The notes under the pieces: model-generated
Database searches by the model: none
What the model was told of the DNA's origin: nothing
Seen by the model: the letters and a program-made list of their open reading frames with translations, nothing else
Translations under genes and position numbers: made by a program
Source of the DNA: a cf. Phormidesmis sp. LEGE 11477
GTDB taxonomy: Bacteria; Cyanobacteriota; Cyanobacteriia; Phormidesmidales; Phormidesmidaceae
Length of the DNA stretch: 35,479 bases
Assembly: GCF_015207105.1 (NCBI RefSeq)
Contig: NZ_JADEXO010000062.1
Span: forward strand, 1-35,479
Reading direction: 5' to 3'
Shown: piece after piece, positions 1 to 8,797 of the stretch
Numbering within the stretch: the first letter of the stretch is position 1
Layout of the letters: every line of letters starts with the position of its first letter

Positions 1-2048
1 ACCACGGCGTTACCGTTGCCGATCCGTATCGCTGGCTAGAAGATCCTAATGCTGAAGAGACCGCCCAGTGGGTCGAAGCGCAAAACCAAGTCACTTTTGA
101 TTACTTGAACCAACTGCCGGGACGCGATCGCCTTAACACTCGTCTGACTGAGCTGTGGAACTACGAACGCTATGGTATCCCCTTCAAAAAAGGCGATAGT
201 GACAATGCTGGTCATCCCGTCCGCTACTTCTACTACAAAAACGACGGCCTCCAAAATCAGTCCGTTCTCTACACCCTGCCTACGCTCGATGCCGAGCCGA
301 CTGTCTTACTAGATCCCAACACGCTCTCTGAAGACGGCACCGTTGCCCTCTCTGGTGTCTCTATTAGCAAGAACGCTCAATACCTTGCCTACGGACTTTC
401 TACTGCAGGTTCGGATTGGATGGAATGGCGCGTGCGCGACATCGCTACGGGCAAGGATACTGATGATTTGATCAAATGGGTCAAGTTTTCTGGCGCATCT
501 TGGACCCACAATCACAAAGGCTTTTTCTACAGCCGCTATGACGAGCCCAAAGAAGAAACCAAGCTAGAGGATGTCAATCGCTTTCAAAAGCTCTACTACC
601 ACCAGTTAGGAACATCCCAAGCCGATGATTCTCTCGTATACGAACGTTCAGACCAGCCAGATTGGGGATTTAGCGGCCAGGTGACCGAAGACGGCCAGTA
701 CTTGCTCATTTCTGTTTGGTTAGGAACCGATCCCAAGAATCTTGTTTTCTACAAAGATTTACACGATTCAAACGCTGAAGTAGTTGAACTGGTCTCAGAC
801 TTTGAGGCGCAGTACAGTCTAATCGACAACGAAGGCAGTACTTTCTGGTTCCGTACTGACCTTGATGCACCCAAGGGTAAAGTTATTGCCGTCGATATTT
901 CTACGCCTGATAAAACCAACTGGAAAACGCTAATTCCTGAATCTGAAGAGACTTTAGAATCTGTTGGTGTTCTCAACAATCAGTTTGTCGCAGACTACCT
1001 CAAAGATGCCTATACCCAGATCAAAATCTTTGATCTAAGCGGTGAACCGGTTCGCGAGGTGGCGCTTCCCGGCATTGGTTCTGCGGGTGGCTTCAATGGC
1101 AAACGGACTGATACCGAAACGTTCTACAGCTTTACTAGCTACACCGTTCCTAGCCGGATCTATCACTACGATTTTGCCACCGGCAAAAGTACGCTTTTTC
1201 GCGAACCGACCCTTCCCTTCAATCCCGATGATTACGAGACTCGTCAAGTCTTTTATTCCAGCAAAGATGGCACCGAAATCCCCATGTTTATCACGGCTAA
1301 AAAAGGGCTGGACCTAAACGGCGAGAATCCAACGCTGCTCTATGGCTACGGCGGCTTTAGCATTTCTTTATCGCCTAGCTTTTCAGTTAGCAATGTGGTC
1401 TGGCTAGAGCTAGGCGGCGTGTATGCGGTTGCTAATTTACGCGGTGGCGGCGAATATGGCGAAGCCTGGCATCAGCAGGGAATCAAGACCAGCAAGCAAA
1501 ACGTCTTTGATGACTTTATTAGCGCAGGTGAATGGCTAATAGAACAGAAATATACGAATAGTGAGAAGCTGGCGATCGCAGGCGGTAGCAACGGCGGTCT
1601 CTTAGTCGGCGCTTGTATCACTCAGCGCCCTGATCTCTTCGGTGCGGCCCTGCCCGCAGTGGGCGTCCTAGACATGCTGCGCTTCAACCAATTCACCATT
1701 GGCTGGGCCTGGGAATCCGACTACGGTTCACCCCAAGACGAAGCAGAATTCCAAGCGCTTTACGCTTACTCCCCCCTGCACAACCTCAAGCCTGATACGG
1801 CCTATCCATCGACCATGATCACCACCGCCGATCACGATGATCGCGTTGTCCCTGCCCACAGTTTCAAATTCGCCGCCGCCCTTCAAGCCGCCCATACTGG
1901 AAACAAACCTGTCCTCATCCGCATCGAAACCAAAGCTGGCCACGGCGCGGGTAAACCCACCACCAAACAGATTGAGGAAGCCACCGATAAATGGGCGTTC
2001 TTAGCACACGAGCTAGGCGTCGATCTCGCATCAGCCGACCTCGCATGA
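1..2048 (+). CDS. Prolyl oligopeptidase (S9A serine peptidase), 5' end outside the window
   Basis: The reading frame is open from base 3 and begins with HGVTVADPYRWLEDP, the conserved start of the S9A prolyl oligopeptidase family, so only a few N-terminal residues are missing; about 681 codons are visible against a usual length of about 690. The N-terminal half should form the beta-propeller that limits access to small peptides, and the C-terminal third the alpha/beta hydrolase domain. The nucleophile lies in GGSNGG (Ser codon at 1587). The Asp is in ADHDDRVVP and the His in KAGHGAGKP, so the catalytic triad is complete. It cleaves short peptides after proline. No signal peptide can be judged because the start is missing. 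The first internal ATG, at 105, is not the true start. A Uma2-family gene follows after 56 nt on the same strand. Confidence 0.95.
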   Translation, partial: HGVTVADPYRWLEDPNAEETAQWVEAQNQVTFDYLNQLPGRDRLNTRLTELWNYERYGIPFKKGDSDNAGHPVRYFYYKNDGLQNQSVLYTLPTLDAEPTVLLDPNTLSEDGTVALSGVSISKNAQYLAYGLSTAGSDWMEWRVRDIATGKDTDDLIKWVKFSGASWTHNHKGFFYSRYDEPKEETKLEDVNRFQKLYYHQLGTSQADDSLVYERSDQPDWGFSGQVTEDGQYLLISVWLGTDPKNLVFYKDLHDSNAEVVELVSDFEAQYSLIDNEGSTFWFRTDLDAPKGKVIAVDISTPDKTNWKTLIPESEETLESVGVLNNQFVADYLKDAYTQIKIFDLSGEPVREVALPGIGSAGGFNGKRTDTETFYSFTSYTVPSRIYHYDFATGKSTLFREPTLPFNPDDYETRQVFYSSKDGTEIPMFITAKKGLDLNGENPTLLYGYGGFSISLSPSFSVSNVVWLELGGVYAVANLRGGGEYGEAWHQQGIKTSKQNVFDDFISAGEWLIEQKYTNSEKLAIAGGSNGGLLVGACITQRPDLFGAALPAVGVLDMLRFNQFTIGWAWESDYGSPQDEAEFQALYAYSPLHNLKPDTAYPSTMITTADHDDRVVPAHSFKFAAALQAAHTGNKPVLIRIETKAGHGAGKPTTKQIEEATDKWAFLAHELGVDLASADLA

Positions 2049-2104
2049 GCGAGCATTCGTTCTACAATTAGCAAAACAAATGTACTTCCATATGGGTTTT
2101 ACCA

Positions 2105-2977
2105 ATGGTTGCAACCCCGACTAAAAAGTCAGCACCCGCTAAAAAGACTGCTCAATCAGCGCCCTTACTCGCGCCAAATCCAGAGGTCGTCTGGGAAAAG
2201 CTACCTGAAGATTTTGTATTGCCAGGTGACCCTGTGGATAATGTTAACCAGCCTGCGATCGCCGCCGCTCTCACAGATAGCCTCAGCACTGGTGGCTATC
2301 TATCTGAAACCACAATCACCACCACCAACTACGGCATTTGTGCCAAATACCAAGGCAAGACGGTTGTCAAAGCACCAGACTGGGCCTGGATTCCCCATGT
2401 ATCCGTCCCAAAGGCAGAAGTAGAGCGCAGCTACACCCCCGTATTGGAGGGCGATCTGCCTCTGGTAGTCATGGAGTTCATCTCTGACACGCCAGGGGGA
2501 GAATATTCCATTGACCCTGGCTATCCACCGGGCAAGATGTTCTATTACGAGCGAATTCTTCAGGTTCCTAACTATATTGTCTTCAACCCTAGAAGCGGAG
2601 TGATTCATCACTATCGGTTTTCAGAAAGCGATCGCTACGAGGTGCAGCCGTCGCAGGAGCAAAATCGCTACTGGTTGCCCGAGGCCAACCTGTTTTTGGG
2701 AACTTGGGAAGGTCAGCACTATGATCGCGCTGGACTATGGCTGCGCTGGTGGGACGCTGACCAGCAGCTTTTGCTATGGAACGAGGAGAAAGTAGAAGCC
2801 GAACGCCAGCGAGCAGAAGCCGAACGCCAGCGAGCAGAACAAGCGCAAGAAAAAGCGAACGAAGCTAATCAGATAAGTCAAAAAGCAGTCAAGAAGCTAA
2901 TCGCTCTTAATCTATCTGTCGAAGAAGTTGCAAACACCTTGGGACTCTCTACAGAGGCTGTGCAAACAATGCTATAG
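2105..2977 (+). CDS. Uma2 family (DUF820) endonuclease-fold protein with C-terminal coiled coil
   Basis: This 290-residue protein has the layout of the large cyanobacterial Uma2/DUF820 family, which has a PD-(D/E)XK nuclease-like fold and no settled function. Visible family features are APDWAWIPHV, LPLVVMEFIS and KMFYYERILQVPNYIVFNP, which correspond to the core acidic and lysine positions of the fold. A Lys/Ala-rich leader of about 25 residues precedes the domain. The last 60 residues are a charged coiled coil with repeated AERQRAE, followed by a helix-turn-like end (VEEVANTLGLSTEAVQTML) similar to the tails of many Uma2 copies. Such genes occur in dozens per cyanobacterial genome. Family assignment is firm; nuclease activity is inferred only. 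Confidence 0.85.
   Translation: MVATPTKKSAPAKKTAQSAPLLAPNPEVVWEKLPEDFVLPGDPVDNVNQPAIAAALTDSLSTGGYLSETTITTTNYGICAKYQGKTVVKAPDWAWIPHVSVPKAEVERSYTPVLEGDLPLVVMEFISDTPGGEYSIDPGYPPGKMFYYERILQVPNYIVFNPRSGVIHHYRFSESDRYEVQPSQEQNRYWLPEANLFLGTWEGQHYDRAGLWLRWWDADQQLLLWNEEKVEAERQRAEAERQRAEQAQEKANEANQISQKAVKKLIALNLSVEEVANTLGLSTEAVQTML
2794..2835 (+). repeat. Two perfect tandem copies of a 21-nt coding repeat in the Uma2 gene
   Basis: The 21-nt unit at 2794-2814 is repeated exactly at 2815-2835. It encodes the heptad AERQRAE, so gain or loss of a unit changes the coiled-coil length by one heptad without shifting the frame. Confidence 0.85.
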
Positions 2978-3068
2978 AGCTAGTTCGTGGTTTGCCTATG
3001 TGAAGTCTTCATGCGTGATTGGGTGCCCAGATGTCATAATCAACCCATCAAAACCCGCTCGACAATCG

Positions 3069-3422
3069 ATGACTAACGCTAACTCCGCTCTGCCTGAAAC
3101 CAACGTAGAAGCTCTAGCGCAGCACCTGGCGACTGAGCCCAAAACAGTTCAGCTCATTGATGTGCGAGAGCCTCAGGAGTTGGAGATAGCGAGCATTCCA
3201 GATTTTATAAATCTACCTTTGAGTCAGTTCCCAGTCTGGTCTGAGACGATTCACAGCCAGTTCGATCACGAGGCCGAAACGATCGTGATGTGCCATCTAG
3301 GCATGCGCTCAGCTCAAATGTGTCAGTGGCTGATCGCTCAGGGGTTTACAAATGTCAAAAACCTCTCAGGCGGTATAGATGCCTACAGCCGTCGCATCGA
3401 CCAGAGCGTGCCTCTTTATTAG
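3069..3422 (+). CDS. Single-domain rhodanese-like protein
   Basis: A 117-residue rhodanese domain. DVREPQE (from about residue 31) and the active-site loop CHLGMRS with Cys75 are typical of single-domain rhodaneses, which carry sulfane sulfur as a cysteine persulfide. The C-terminal LSGGIDAYSRRID matches the usual GGI.AW element. The ATG at 3069 is preferred because it starts just before the fold; an in-frame ATG at 2928 would overlap the end of the upstream Uma2 gene and add unrelated sequence. The stop lies 15 nt before the likely start of the downstream kinase, so the two may be cotranscribed. The in vivo substrate cannot be told from sequence. Confidence 0.85.
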   Translation: MTNANSALPETNVEALAQHLATEPKTVQLIDVREPQELEIASIPDFINLPLSQFPVWSETIHSQFDHEAETIVMCHLGMRSAQMCQWLIAQGFTNVKNLSGGIDAYSRRIDQSVPLY

Positions 3423-3436
3423 AAAACAAAACGGAT

Positions 3437-5167
3437 TTGTACTCACCGAATCTCTCTGATTATCGACTGCTCGGCCTCGTAGGGCAAGGCCAGTTCGCCC
3501 AGGTTTATTGGGCCATTCATCGACGTACGGGGCGATGGGTGGCGATCAAACAAATTCGTCATACCAGAGAGAACCTATCGCCAGAAGCCGATATGCTGCA
3601 GCGACTCGATCACCCTAACGTGGTGAAATGTCACGCCGCCTCTAGGCAGCACTTGATTTTAGACTATTGCGAAGCTGGAACATTGCGATCGCATCTTACA
3701 ACAGCATTCTCTCCTCAACTCACTGCCGGACATCTCCCCTTCTCCATCTCCAAACACATTATCGAAGACATCCTCCAAGGACTTAGCTATCTTCATCGAA
3801 ACGGTATTGTCCATAGCGATCTAAAGCCTGAGAATATTCTCCTAACCTGGGTTAGAACCGAGACCAACAGACCAATTACCAAGACATTAACCACTAAGAC
3901 ACTAACCGCTAAAATCAGCGATTTTGGCTGTGCCCATTCTCTCGAACAGACTAAACAATCTACAACAGATATGGGCTCTCCTTTCTACGCCGCGCCAGAA
4001 AGGTTCGACGCCCATTCCTCTATCGCGTCAGATCTATACTCCGTCGGGGTGATGATCTACGAGCTATTAACTAGCGATCGCCCTTTTTCAGGAACGCCTC
4101 AACAGCTTCGTCAGGCTCATCATAGTGAATCTCTCTCCTTCCCGGCTACACTCTCAGTTTCCGTCCAACAGTTCCTATCAACCGCACTCCACAAACAGCC
4201 TGAGCAACGGTTTACCAGTGCTCAAGAAATGCTCAGTACCTTTCTACAGCTAGAATTCAATCCAGCCCAGGCGTCCGCTGCCAGTCCGACGGCTAGTTTA
4301 CCTGCTAGTTCGACTGGGATTGCCACAGTTAATTTTTCTCAGCGGCCTAGATCCGTTACTCTGTATGGCATTACTGTGCCCGTAGACGCTCTGACTACGC
4401 TTCCCCAGGGCTGTGGAATTGTGACGGCTAATTCGCTTCATGTGCTGACACCAAAAAGAAAGCTGATGTCCGTAGCTCGGTTTAGACAACCTTGTTGGAT
4501 CTCTGTTGCGCCGACGGGGAAATGGTTTGTGGCACTGCCCAAAGGCACCGATGGGCACAAGACCGACAGACTCAAAACAAAGGGGATGATCGGCAAACTA
4601 TCTCAGCTTTCTGGACATCAGTGGCGTCGTTCTATCACGCTTACAGGACGACTGCTGACGACGCTTCTATCCGAGATTATTCAAGTTGTTGCTATAGACT
4701 CTCGATATTTCCTGCGGATTCGTACGACAAAAGGCGCTGCCAGGACTTATCTAGAGTGCTTTAGCAGACGCGGGCAGTTTGTCGGCGAGCTCCGACTCGA
4801 CCACAATATCACCCAAGTCACGTCAACAGCGACACCCTATCAGCTAGTGGCACTAGGTCGCGATTCCCTGTCGAATCAGATGGTGGTGCTACTGATCGAT
4901 CTCAAGCCTTTCCAGGTTAGAACAATCCGTCTGTCTTTCGCGCCTCGTCAAGTCCATGCCTTAGATTGGGGATATTTAGTCACAGGCAATCAAGCAACTG
5001 TGCTGCTAGATCGCAACGCGCAGCCAATTACGCTATTGAAAGGACTGCCCCACTCGCTGGCGATCGCATCTCTAGACAATCGCCAGCTCTTGTTGGCCAA
5101 ACACACGACTACGCCTTCTCTATCAGTTGTCGATGCTAGCACGCTGAACTTAGGACTTATCTTTTGA
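3437..5167 (+). CDS. Serine/threonine protein kinase with C-terminal propeller-like region
   Basis: A Hanks-type kinase domain spans about residues 9-285: glycine loop GQGQFAQVY, Lys38 in VAIKQI, catalytic Asp128 in HSDLKPEN, DFG at about 162-164, and the APE motif in YAAPERF. The usual HRD arginine is Ser (HSD), so it is a non-RD kinase. A Thr/Lys-rich insertion (TKTLTTKTLTAK) lies just before DFG. The remaining roughly 270 residues are beta-rich with repeated short strands (for example GCGIVTANSLHVLTPKR) and look like a WD/propeller-type sensor region; no transmembrane segment is evident, so it is probably soluble. Start: the ATG at 3290 would overlap the rhodanese gene by 133 nt and adds residues that are only its frame-shifted shadow. 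The TTG at 3437, just before the kinase fold, is the better choice. Substrates are unknown. Confidence 0.85.
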   Translation: MYSPNLSDYRLLGLVGQGQFAQVYWAIHRRTGRWVAIKQIRHTRENLSPEADMLQRLDHPNVVKCHAASRQHLILDYCEAGTLRSHLTTAFSPQLTAGHLPFSISKHIIEDILQGLSYLHRNGIVHSDLKPENILLTWVRTETNRPITKTLTTKTLTAKISDFGCAHSLEQTKQSTTDMGSPFYAAPERFDAHSSIASDLYSVGVMIYELLTSDRPFSGTPQQLRQAHHSESLSFPATLSVSVQQFLSTALHKQPEQRFTSAQEMLSTFLQLEFNPAQASAASPTASLPASSTGIATVNFSQRPRSVTLYGITVPVDALTTLPQGCGIVTANSLHVLTPKRKLMSVARFRQPCWISVAPTGKWFVALPKGTDGHKTDRLKTKGMIGKLSQLSGHQWRRSITLTGRLLTTLLSEIIQVVAIDSRYFLRIRTTKGAARTYLECFSRRGQFVGELRLDHNITQVTSTATPYQLVALGRDSLSNQMVVLLIDLKPFQVRTIRLSFAPRQVHALDWGYLVTGNQATVLLDRNAQPITLLKGLPHSLAIASLDNRQLLLAKHTTTPSLSVVDASTLNLGLIF

Positions 5168-5221
5168 GCATTCTCTTTTTGTATGCTGTTCCTTTTTGCA
5201 ATCCGCCTGTTGGTGACACTC

Positions 5222-6907
5222 CTATCGAATATATTCTACTAGCGCATCATAGTTGTTTTCTTCCAGCAATCTGCGTCTAGCCTCTGCTTCTTCTTCTGTT
5301 GGGAAAGCACCCACTTGCATCATGGACTGGCCTTCAAACCTGGTACGAAAAGCATCAGGAACAATAGTGCGAATGTCATCTTGTACGAACGGATCGCTCG
5401 CTGCTACAAACACCCGGTAATACAGACCCAAAGCCTGGGCTCTTGAGGGCGGTGCGGGCGGCGCACTACCACCGCCGCTAGGCGGAGAAAAGATAATGCT
5501 AGAACTTCCGCTACCAATCGGAATAGATTGACTGGGAACCGCTAGCCTATTGTTGTTGGCCGGTACGCTAACAGCAGGGCTTGGTCTGCTAATAGATGCG
5601 CCTGGCCTGGATTCTTGAGTAGCATTGCGCTCCCGGCGGCGACGGCGACGATTTAGCAGCAGAGAACCCGGTGCGTCCGCATCGCGGCCTGATTTGACCT
5701 CGGAGTCAAGCCCTGAAGCGATCGCCGCTAGAGCAGAACCTGGGGCTCCAGGCAAAATCCCAGGTGCTTGCTCGGCAAAGACTTCATCTGGGCTTGCTGC
5801 GATCGCAACAGAATCTGTGCGCTGCTGCTCTATCGGCGGTTGGTCAACAACTTGATCAGCTAAAGGGGCGCTGGCGACAGGCGGGCTTGGCTGGCGAATA
5901 CTCGCTGCAACCTCAACCACATCATCTCGACGATTGCCTGAGAGACGATTATCACGCAGCGTTGGCTGCGCGTCGCCAATGACGACTAGCCCCGCTTCAT
6001 TGTTAGTGATCTGGTTAGCTGCAATATCAGGCGTAGCACCATCCAATACGCGAATGGCGTCGCCAGTATTATCAAAAGTATTTTGGTGAATCAGCGCAGT
6101 TGAGCGACCCAATACGATCACACCGGCCACGCGGTTGCCCGAAAAATAGCTGCCTTGCACTCTAGGCGAGCCGCTAGCGATATATAGTCCACTCTGCCGA
6201 TTGTTGACAAAGGCACTTTCTAAAATAGTTGGGCTAGCGGATTCGATCCACACGCCGTAGCCGTCAGCATTAGAGATAGCTACTTGAGCAATGCCCGCTC
6301 GATCAGCCGCAATAATGGCAGTATTTTGGCGCGATCGCAGGGAACTGGTGAATTGTCCACCGCCTTCAATAATGGCAGTGCGATCGCCCGAACTTGGTTC
6401 GCCCTGAATAGTCACGCCCGGCTTGAGCTGCAGGGGAAATACCTCGCCAGAGGCGGCGGTATAGCGTCCCGGCGCTAGCACAATAACGGTATTGGGCAGC
6501 GCCACTTCTAAGGCCCGAGTGATCGTCTTCAATGGCTGCACCGCTGTTCCGCTTGCCCGGTTGCTGCCCGTTTCAGGGTTGACATGCAACATCTGATAGC
6601 TAGCTGCGGTTGGATTTGCCGTCACTCTTTGAGCCTGAGCAATCTGCCCTATCACCAGCGGTTCATTAGTCGCAGCGACCTTCGTTGTAGCAAAAGCCGT
6701 TGCTGCCGGCACAATCTGAGCAAACTCAGCCAATGATTCTTCAGCGCTCGCGCCTAGTGCCAGCAGGCTCATAGTCAAGGCTATCGCCCTAGCCCGATAC
6801 ATTGGCCGATACCTCGTTAGCTGGTTCGATGGCGATCTGCTAGCAGGCCCCATCGAAAAATACCTACCTAACAACATAGCTAACCCCGCTGCTACCGTGA
6901 CTGACAA
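5222..6907 (-). CDS. Exported right-handed beta-helix (DUF1565) protein with SPOR-like C-terminus
   Basis: The 561-residue frame contains a hydrophobic N-terminus, then a DUF1565 segment (YQMLHVNPETGSNRASG, PLKTITRALEVA, VIVLAPGRY) followed by parallel beta-helix repeats (GYGVWIESASPTI, SGLYIASGSPRV, GLVVIGDAQPTL). A long disordered Pro/Ser/Arg linker follows (with RRRRRRER). The last 65 residues (YYRVFVAA to MMQVGAFPTEEEAEARRRLLEENNY) resemble a SPOR domain, which binds denuded peptidoglycan. It is therefore likely periplasmic and wall-associated. A start at the ATG ending at 6802 (MYRARAIALTMSLLALGASA) gives a more usual signal peptide than the upstream ATG at 6907. It is convergent with the kinase gene. 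The ligand or function of the beta-helix is unknown. Confidence 0.8.
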   Translation of the reverse strand: MSVTVAAGLAMLLGRYFSMGPASRSPSNQLTRYRPMYRARAIALTMSLLALGASAEESLAEFAQIVPAATAFATTKVAATNEPLVIGQIAQAQRVTANPTAASYQMLHVNPETGSNRASGTAVQPLKTITRALEVALPNTVIVLAPGRYTAASGEVFPLQLKPGVTIQGEPSSGDRTAIIEGGGQFTSSLRSRQNTAIIAADRAGIAQVAISNADGYGVWIESASPTILESAFVNNRQSGLYIASGSPRVQGSYFSGNRVAGVIVLGRSTALIHQNTFDNTGDAIRVLDGATPDIAANQITNNEAGLVVIGDAQPTLRDNRLSGNRRDDVVEVAASIRQPSPPVASAPLADQVVDQPPIEQQRTDSVAIAASPDEVFAEQAPGILPGAPGSALAAIASGLDSEVKSGRDADAPGSLLLNRRRRRRERNATQESRPGASISRPSPAVSVPANNNRLAVPSQSIPIGSGSSSIIFSPPSGGGSAPPAPPSRAQALGLYYRVFVAASDPFVQDDIRTIVPDAFRTRFEGQSMMQVGAFPTEEEAEARRRLLEENNYDALVEYIR

Positions 6908-7360
6908 CTAAACGCCGAAATACCTTGTCTTGGCATTTAGACGTGAGAATATAAACTGAAAGTATGGAATCACTTCGAGCCATCTTCTCGATATCAAATC
7001 AAGAAAATCTGGCACGACGGCTGCAACTGAAATATGAAGTTCTAAGATACTTTTGTCAAGCCACTCGCAACTGTCTTCACGCTCGCTCGCCTGTTCCCGA
7101 CGTGTCTCCTACTGACTTCGCGGCTGCTGCCGCCTCTACCGCTGACTTGAATACTGGCAATGCTTCAGCTAGTGCTACAGTGAGTGCGCCAGCATCCTCG
7201 TCTCTGGTCGCAAACCCCTCAATAGCAGACTCATCAAACTCCTCTTATATGAAGCAGTCTTCCCTATCTGCTTTACAAACTTCTGTCCGTTCTATAGAAG
7301 ACCCTAGTAACAGAGGAACCGGCAGAAAAGGAACCAGCAACGCCCTCTGAAAAAGAACCT
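6908..7360 (+). other. 453-bp interval upstream of thiE containing an uncertain ORF (6964-7350)
   Basis: Between the divergent beta-helix gene and thiE lies an open frame of 128 codons (6964-7350) that I do not recognise. It starts MESLRAIFSISNQENLARR and becomes Ala/Ser/Thr-rich. In the thiE frame, the stretch 7298-7360 is also open and encodes a linker-like sequence (VTEEPAEKEPATPSEKEP) running straight into the thiE ATG. This suggests either an unrelated short protein or an N-terminal extension of ThiE broken by a frameshift near 7295. No TPP riboswitch was recognised. Promoters for both flanking genes should also lie here. Confidence 0.35.
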
Positions 7361-8404
7361 ATGCCAGAGACTAACGCTCTATTGCGTATCTTAGATGCCA
7401 ACCTTGACCGCGCCCGAGAGGGCTTACGTATTATCGAGGAATGGTGTCGGTTTGGGCTCAACGACGAAGACTACACGGCTCAGCTAAAGCATTTGCGTCA
7501 GACTATCGCTCGGTGGCACACTCCAGATATTCGTGCTGCTCGCGATACCCCTGGCGACCTAGGAACTGGGCTGACGCATACCCAAGAATCCGTACGGCAT
7601 AGTCTAGGCGATGTGCTACAGGTCAACCTTGCTCGCACTCAAGAAGCGCTGCGAGTACTAGAAGAATACGGTAAGCTCTACAGCCAGGAAATGGCAGCAG
7701 CTTGTAAGCAGATGCGCTATCAGCTCTACACTTTAGACAGTCAGCTAATGGGAGATTTTTTGACGGCTATGGATGTGGGGACTAGGCGGATGGAGCAGCT
7801 AGCACGATCGCGTACCTATTTAGTCACCTCTCCGGTGCCAGATTTGCTAGGCGTAGTGGAATCAGCTTTAAAGGGCGGTATCGCTATTGTTCAATACCGT
7901 GAAAAGAGCGCCGACGATCACACTCGTCTAAAAACGGCTCAGCAGATAAGGGCGCTATGTCATCAATATGGCGCTTTATTTATCGTCAATGATCGCGTAG
8001 ATATTGCCGCTGCGGCAGAGGCAGATGGGGTGCATTTGGGTCAGCAGGATTTACCGATGGCAGCTGCTCGAAAGATTCTGGGGTCAAGAAAGATTGTGGG
8101 GCGCTCGACGACTAATCCACAAGAGCTACAGCGAGCTCTAGATGAGGGCGCTGACTATATCGGGGTAGGCCCAGTGCATGAAACGCCAACCAAGCCAGGA
8201 AAATCCGCTGCCGGTAACGACTATGTTCGCTATGCAGCTGCCCATGCCACAATGCCCTGGTTTACGATTGGTGGTCTTAATGCAGATAATTTGGGCCCGA
8301 CGCTAGCAGCGGGTGCGACTCGTGTGGCCGTTGTTAGAGCGCTGATGGAGGCTAGCGATCCAAGCGCGATCGCCCGTTCTCTAGTTGAGCAAACCCAGCA
8401 ATAG
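7361..8404 (+). CDS. thiE: Thiamine phosphate synthase with N-terminal ThiD2-like domain
   Basis: The 347-residue protein has two parts. Residues 1 to about 125 (LRILDANLDRAREGLRIIEEWCRF) form the helical ThiD2-type domain fused to ThiE in cyanobacteria. From about residue 140 comes a TIM-barrel thiamine-phosphate synthase with IVQYREK, IVNDRVDIA, GVHLGQQD, IGVGPVHETPTKPG and WFTIGGLN, which bind the pyrimidine pyrophosphate and thiazole phosphate. It joins HMP-PP and thiazole phosphate to give thiamine phosphate in the cytoplasm. thiS follows 35 nt downstream, which fits a thiamine operon. The ATG at 7361 directly precedes the conserved domain; the open frame upstream raises the possibility of a longer product. 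Confidence 0.95.
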   Translation: MPETNALLRILDANLDRAREGLRIIEEWCRFGLNDEDYTAQLKHLRQTIARWHTPDIRAARDTPGDLGTGLTHTQESVRHSLGDVLQVNLARTQEALRVLEEYGKLYSQEMAAACKQMRYQLYTLDSQLMGDFLTAMDVGTRRMEQLARSRTYLVTSPVPDLLGVVESALKGGIAIVQYREKSADDHTRLKTAQQIRALCHQYGALFIVNDRVDIAAAAEADGVHLGQQDLPMAAARKILGSRKIVGRSTTNPQELQRALDEGADYIGVGPVHETPTKPGKSAAGNDYVRYAAAHATMPWFTIGGLNADNLGPTLAAGATRVAVVRALMEASDPSAIARSLVEQTQQ

Positions 8405-8439
8405 CTTCTCGCCAGCTTCTTCTCACCCAGACTTCTTCG

Positions 8440-8673
8440 ATGACTTTCTCCCAGCCGCCCTCCGCCAAGAACATCGCACTCCAGGTCAATGGAGAGACAA
8501 AATATTGCCCAGCCAACACAAAATTGCCAGATTTTCTAGGGCAAATAAGTCTAGACCCGCGACTAATTGCCGTCGAGTACAACGGTGAAATTTTGGTGCG
8601 ATCGCTGTGGTCAGAGACGACTCTGCAGCCGGATGATCGGCTAGAGATCGTCACTATTGTCGGCGGCGGCTAA
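8440..8673 (+). CDS. thiS: Sulfur carrier protein ThiS
   Basis: A 77-residue beta-grasp protein ending in the required C-terminal Gly-Gly (IVTIVGGG), which is adenylated and thiocarboxylated to deliver sulfur for the thiazole ring of thiamine. IALQVNGE at the start and AVEYNGEILVRS in the middle match ThiS strands. It lies 35 nt after thiE on the same strand. The partner genes thiG and thiO are not in this window. Confidence 0.93.
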   Translation: MTFSQPPSAKNIALQVNGETKYCPANTKLPDFLGQISLDPRLIAVEYNGEILVRSLWSETTLQPDDRLEIVTIVGGG

Positions 8674-8797
8674 GACAGCATCTAGGTACGGCAATCCCTT
8701 CCTTTTGGCAGGTATGGCGTCCGTCTTGTGACTATATAAAAGCGTTAAAGTAAAGAAAATAACAGCCGTTTCAACAGCCGCTCAAACCTTTAGATCC

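Noticed and set aside
3290-3436. ATG start of the kinase at 3290
   Set aside because: It would overlap the rhodanese by 133 nt and the added residues are the shifted-frame translation of that gene.
6908-7360. TPP riboswitch before thiE
   Set aside because: The conserved CTGAGA-type core and paired arms were not found.
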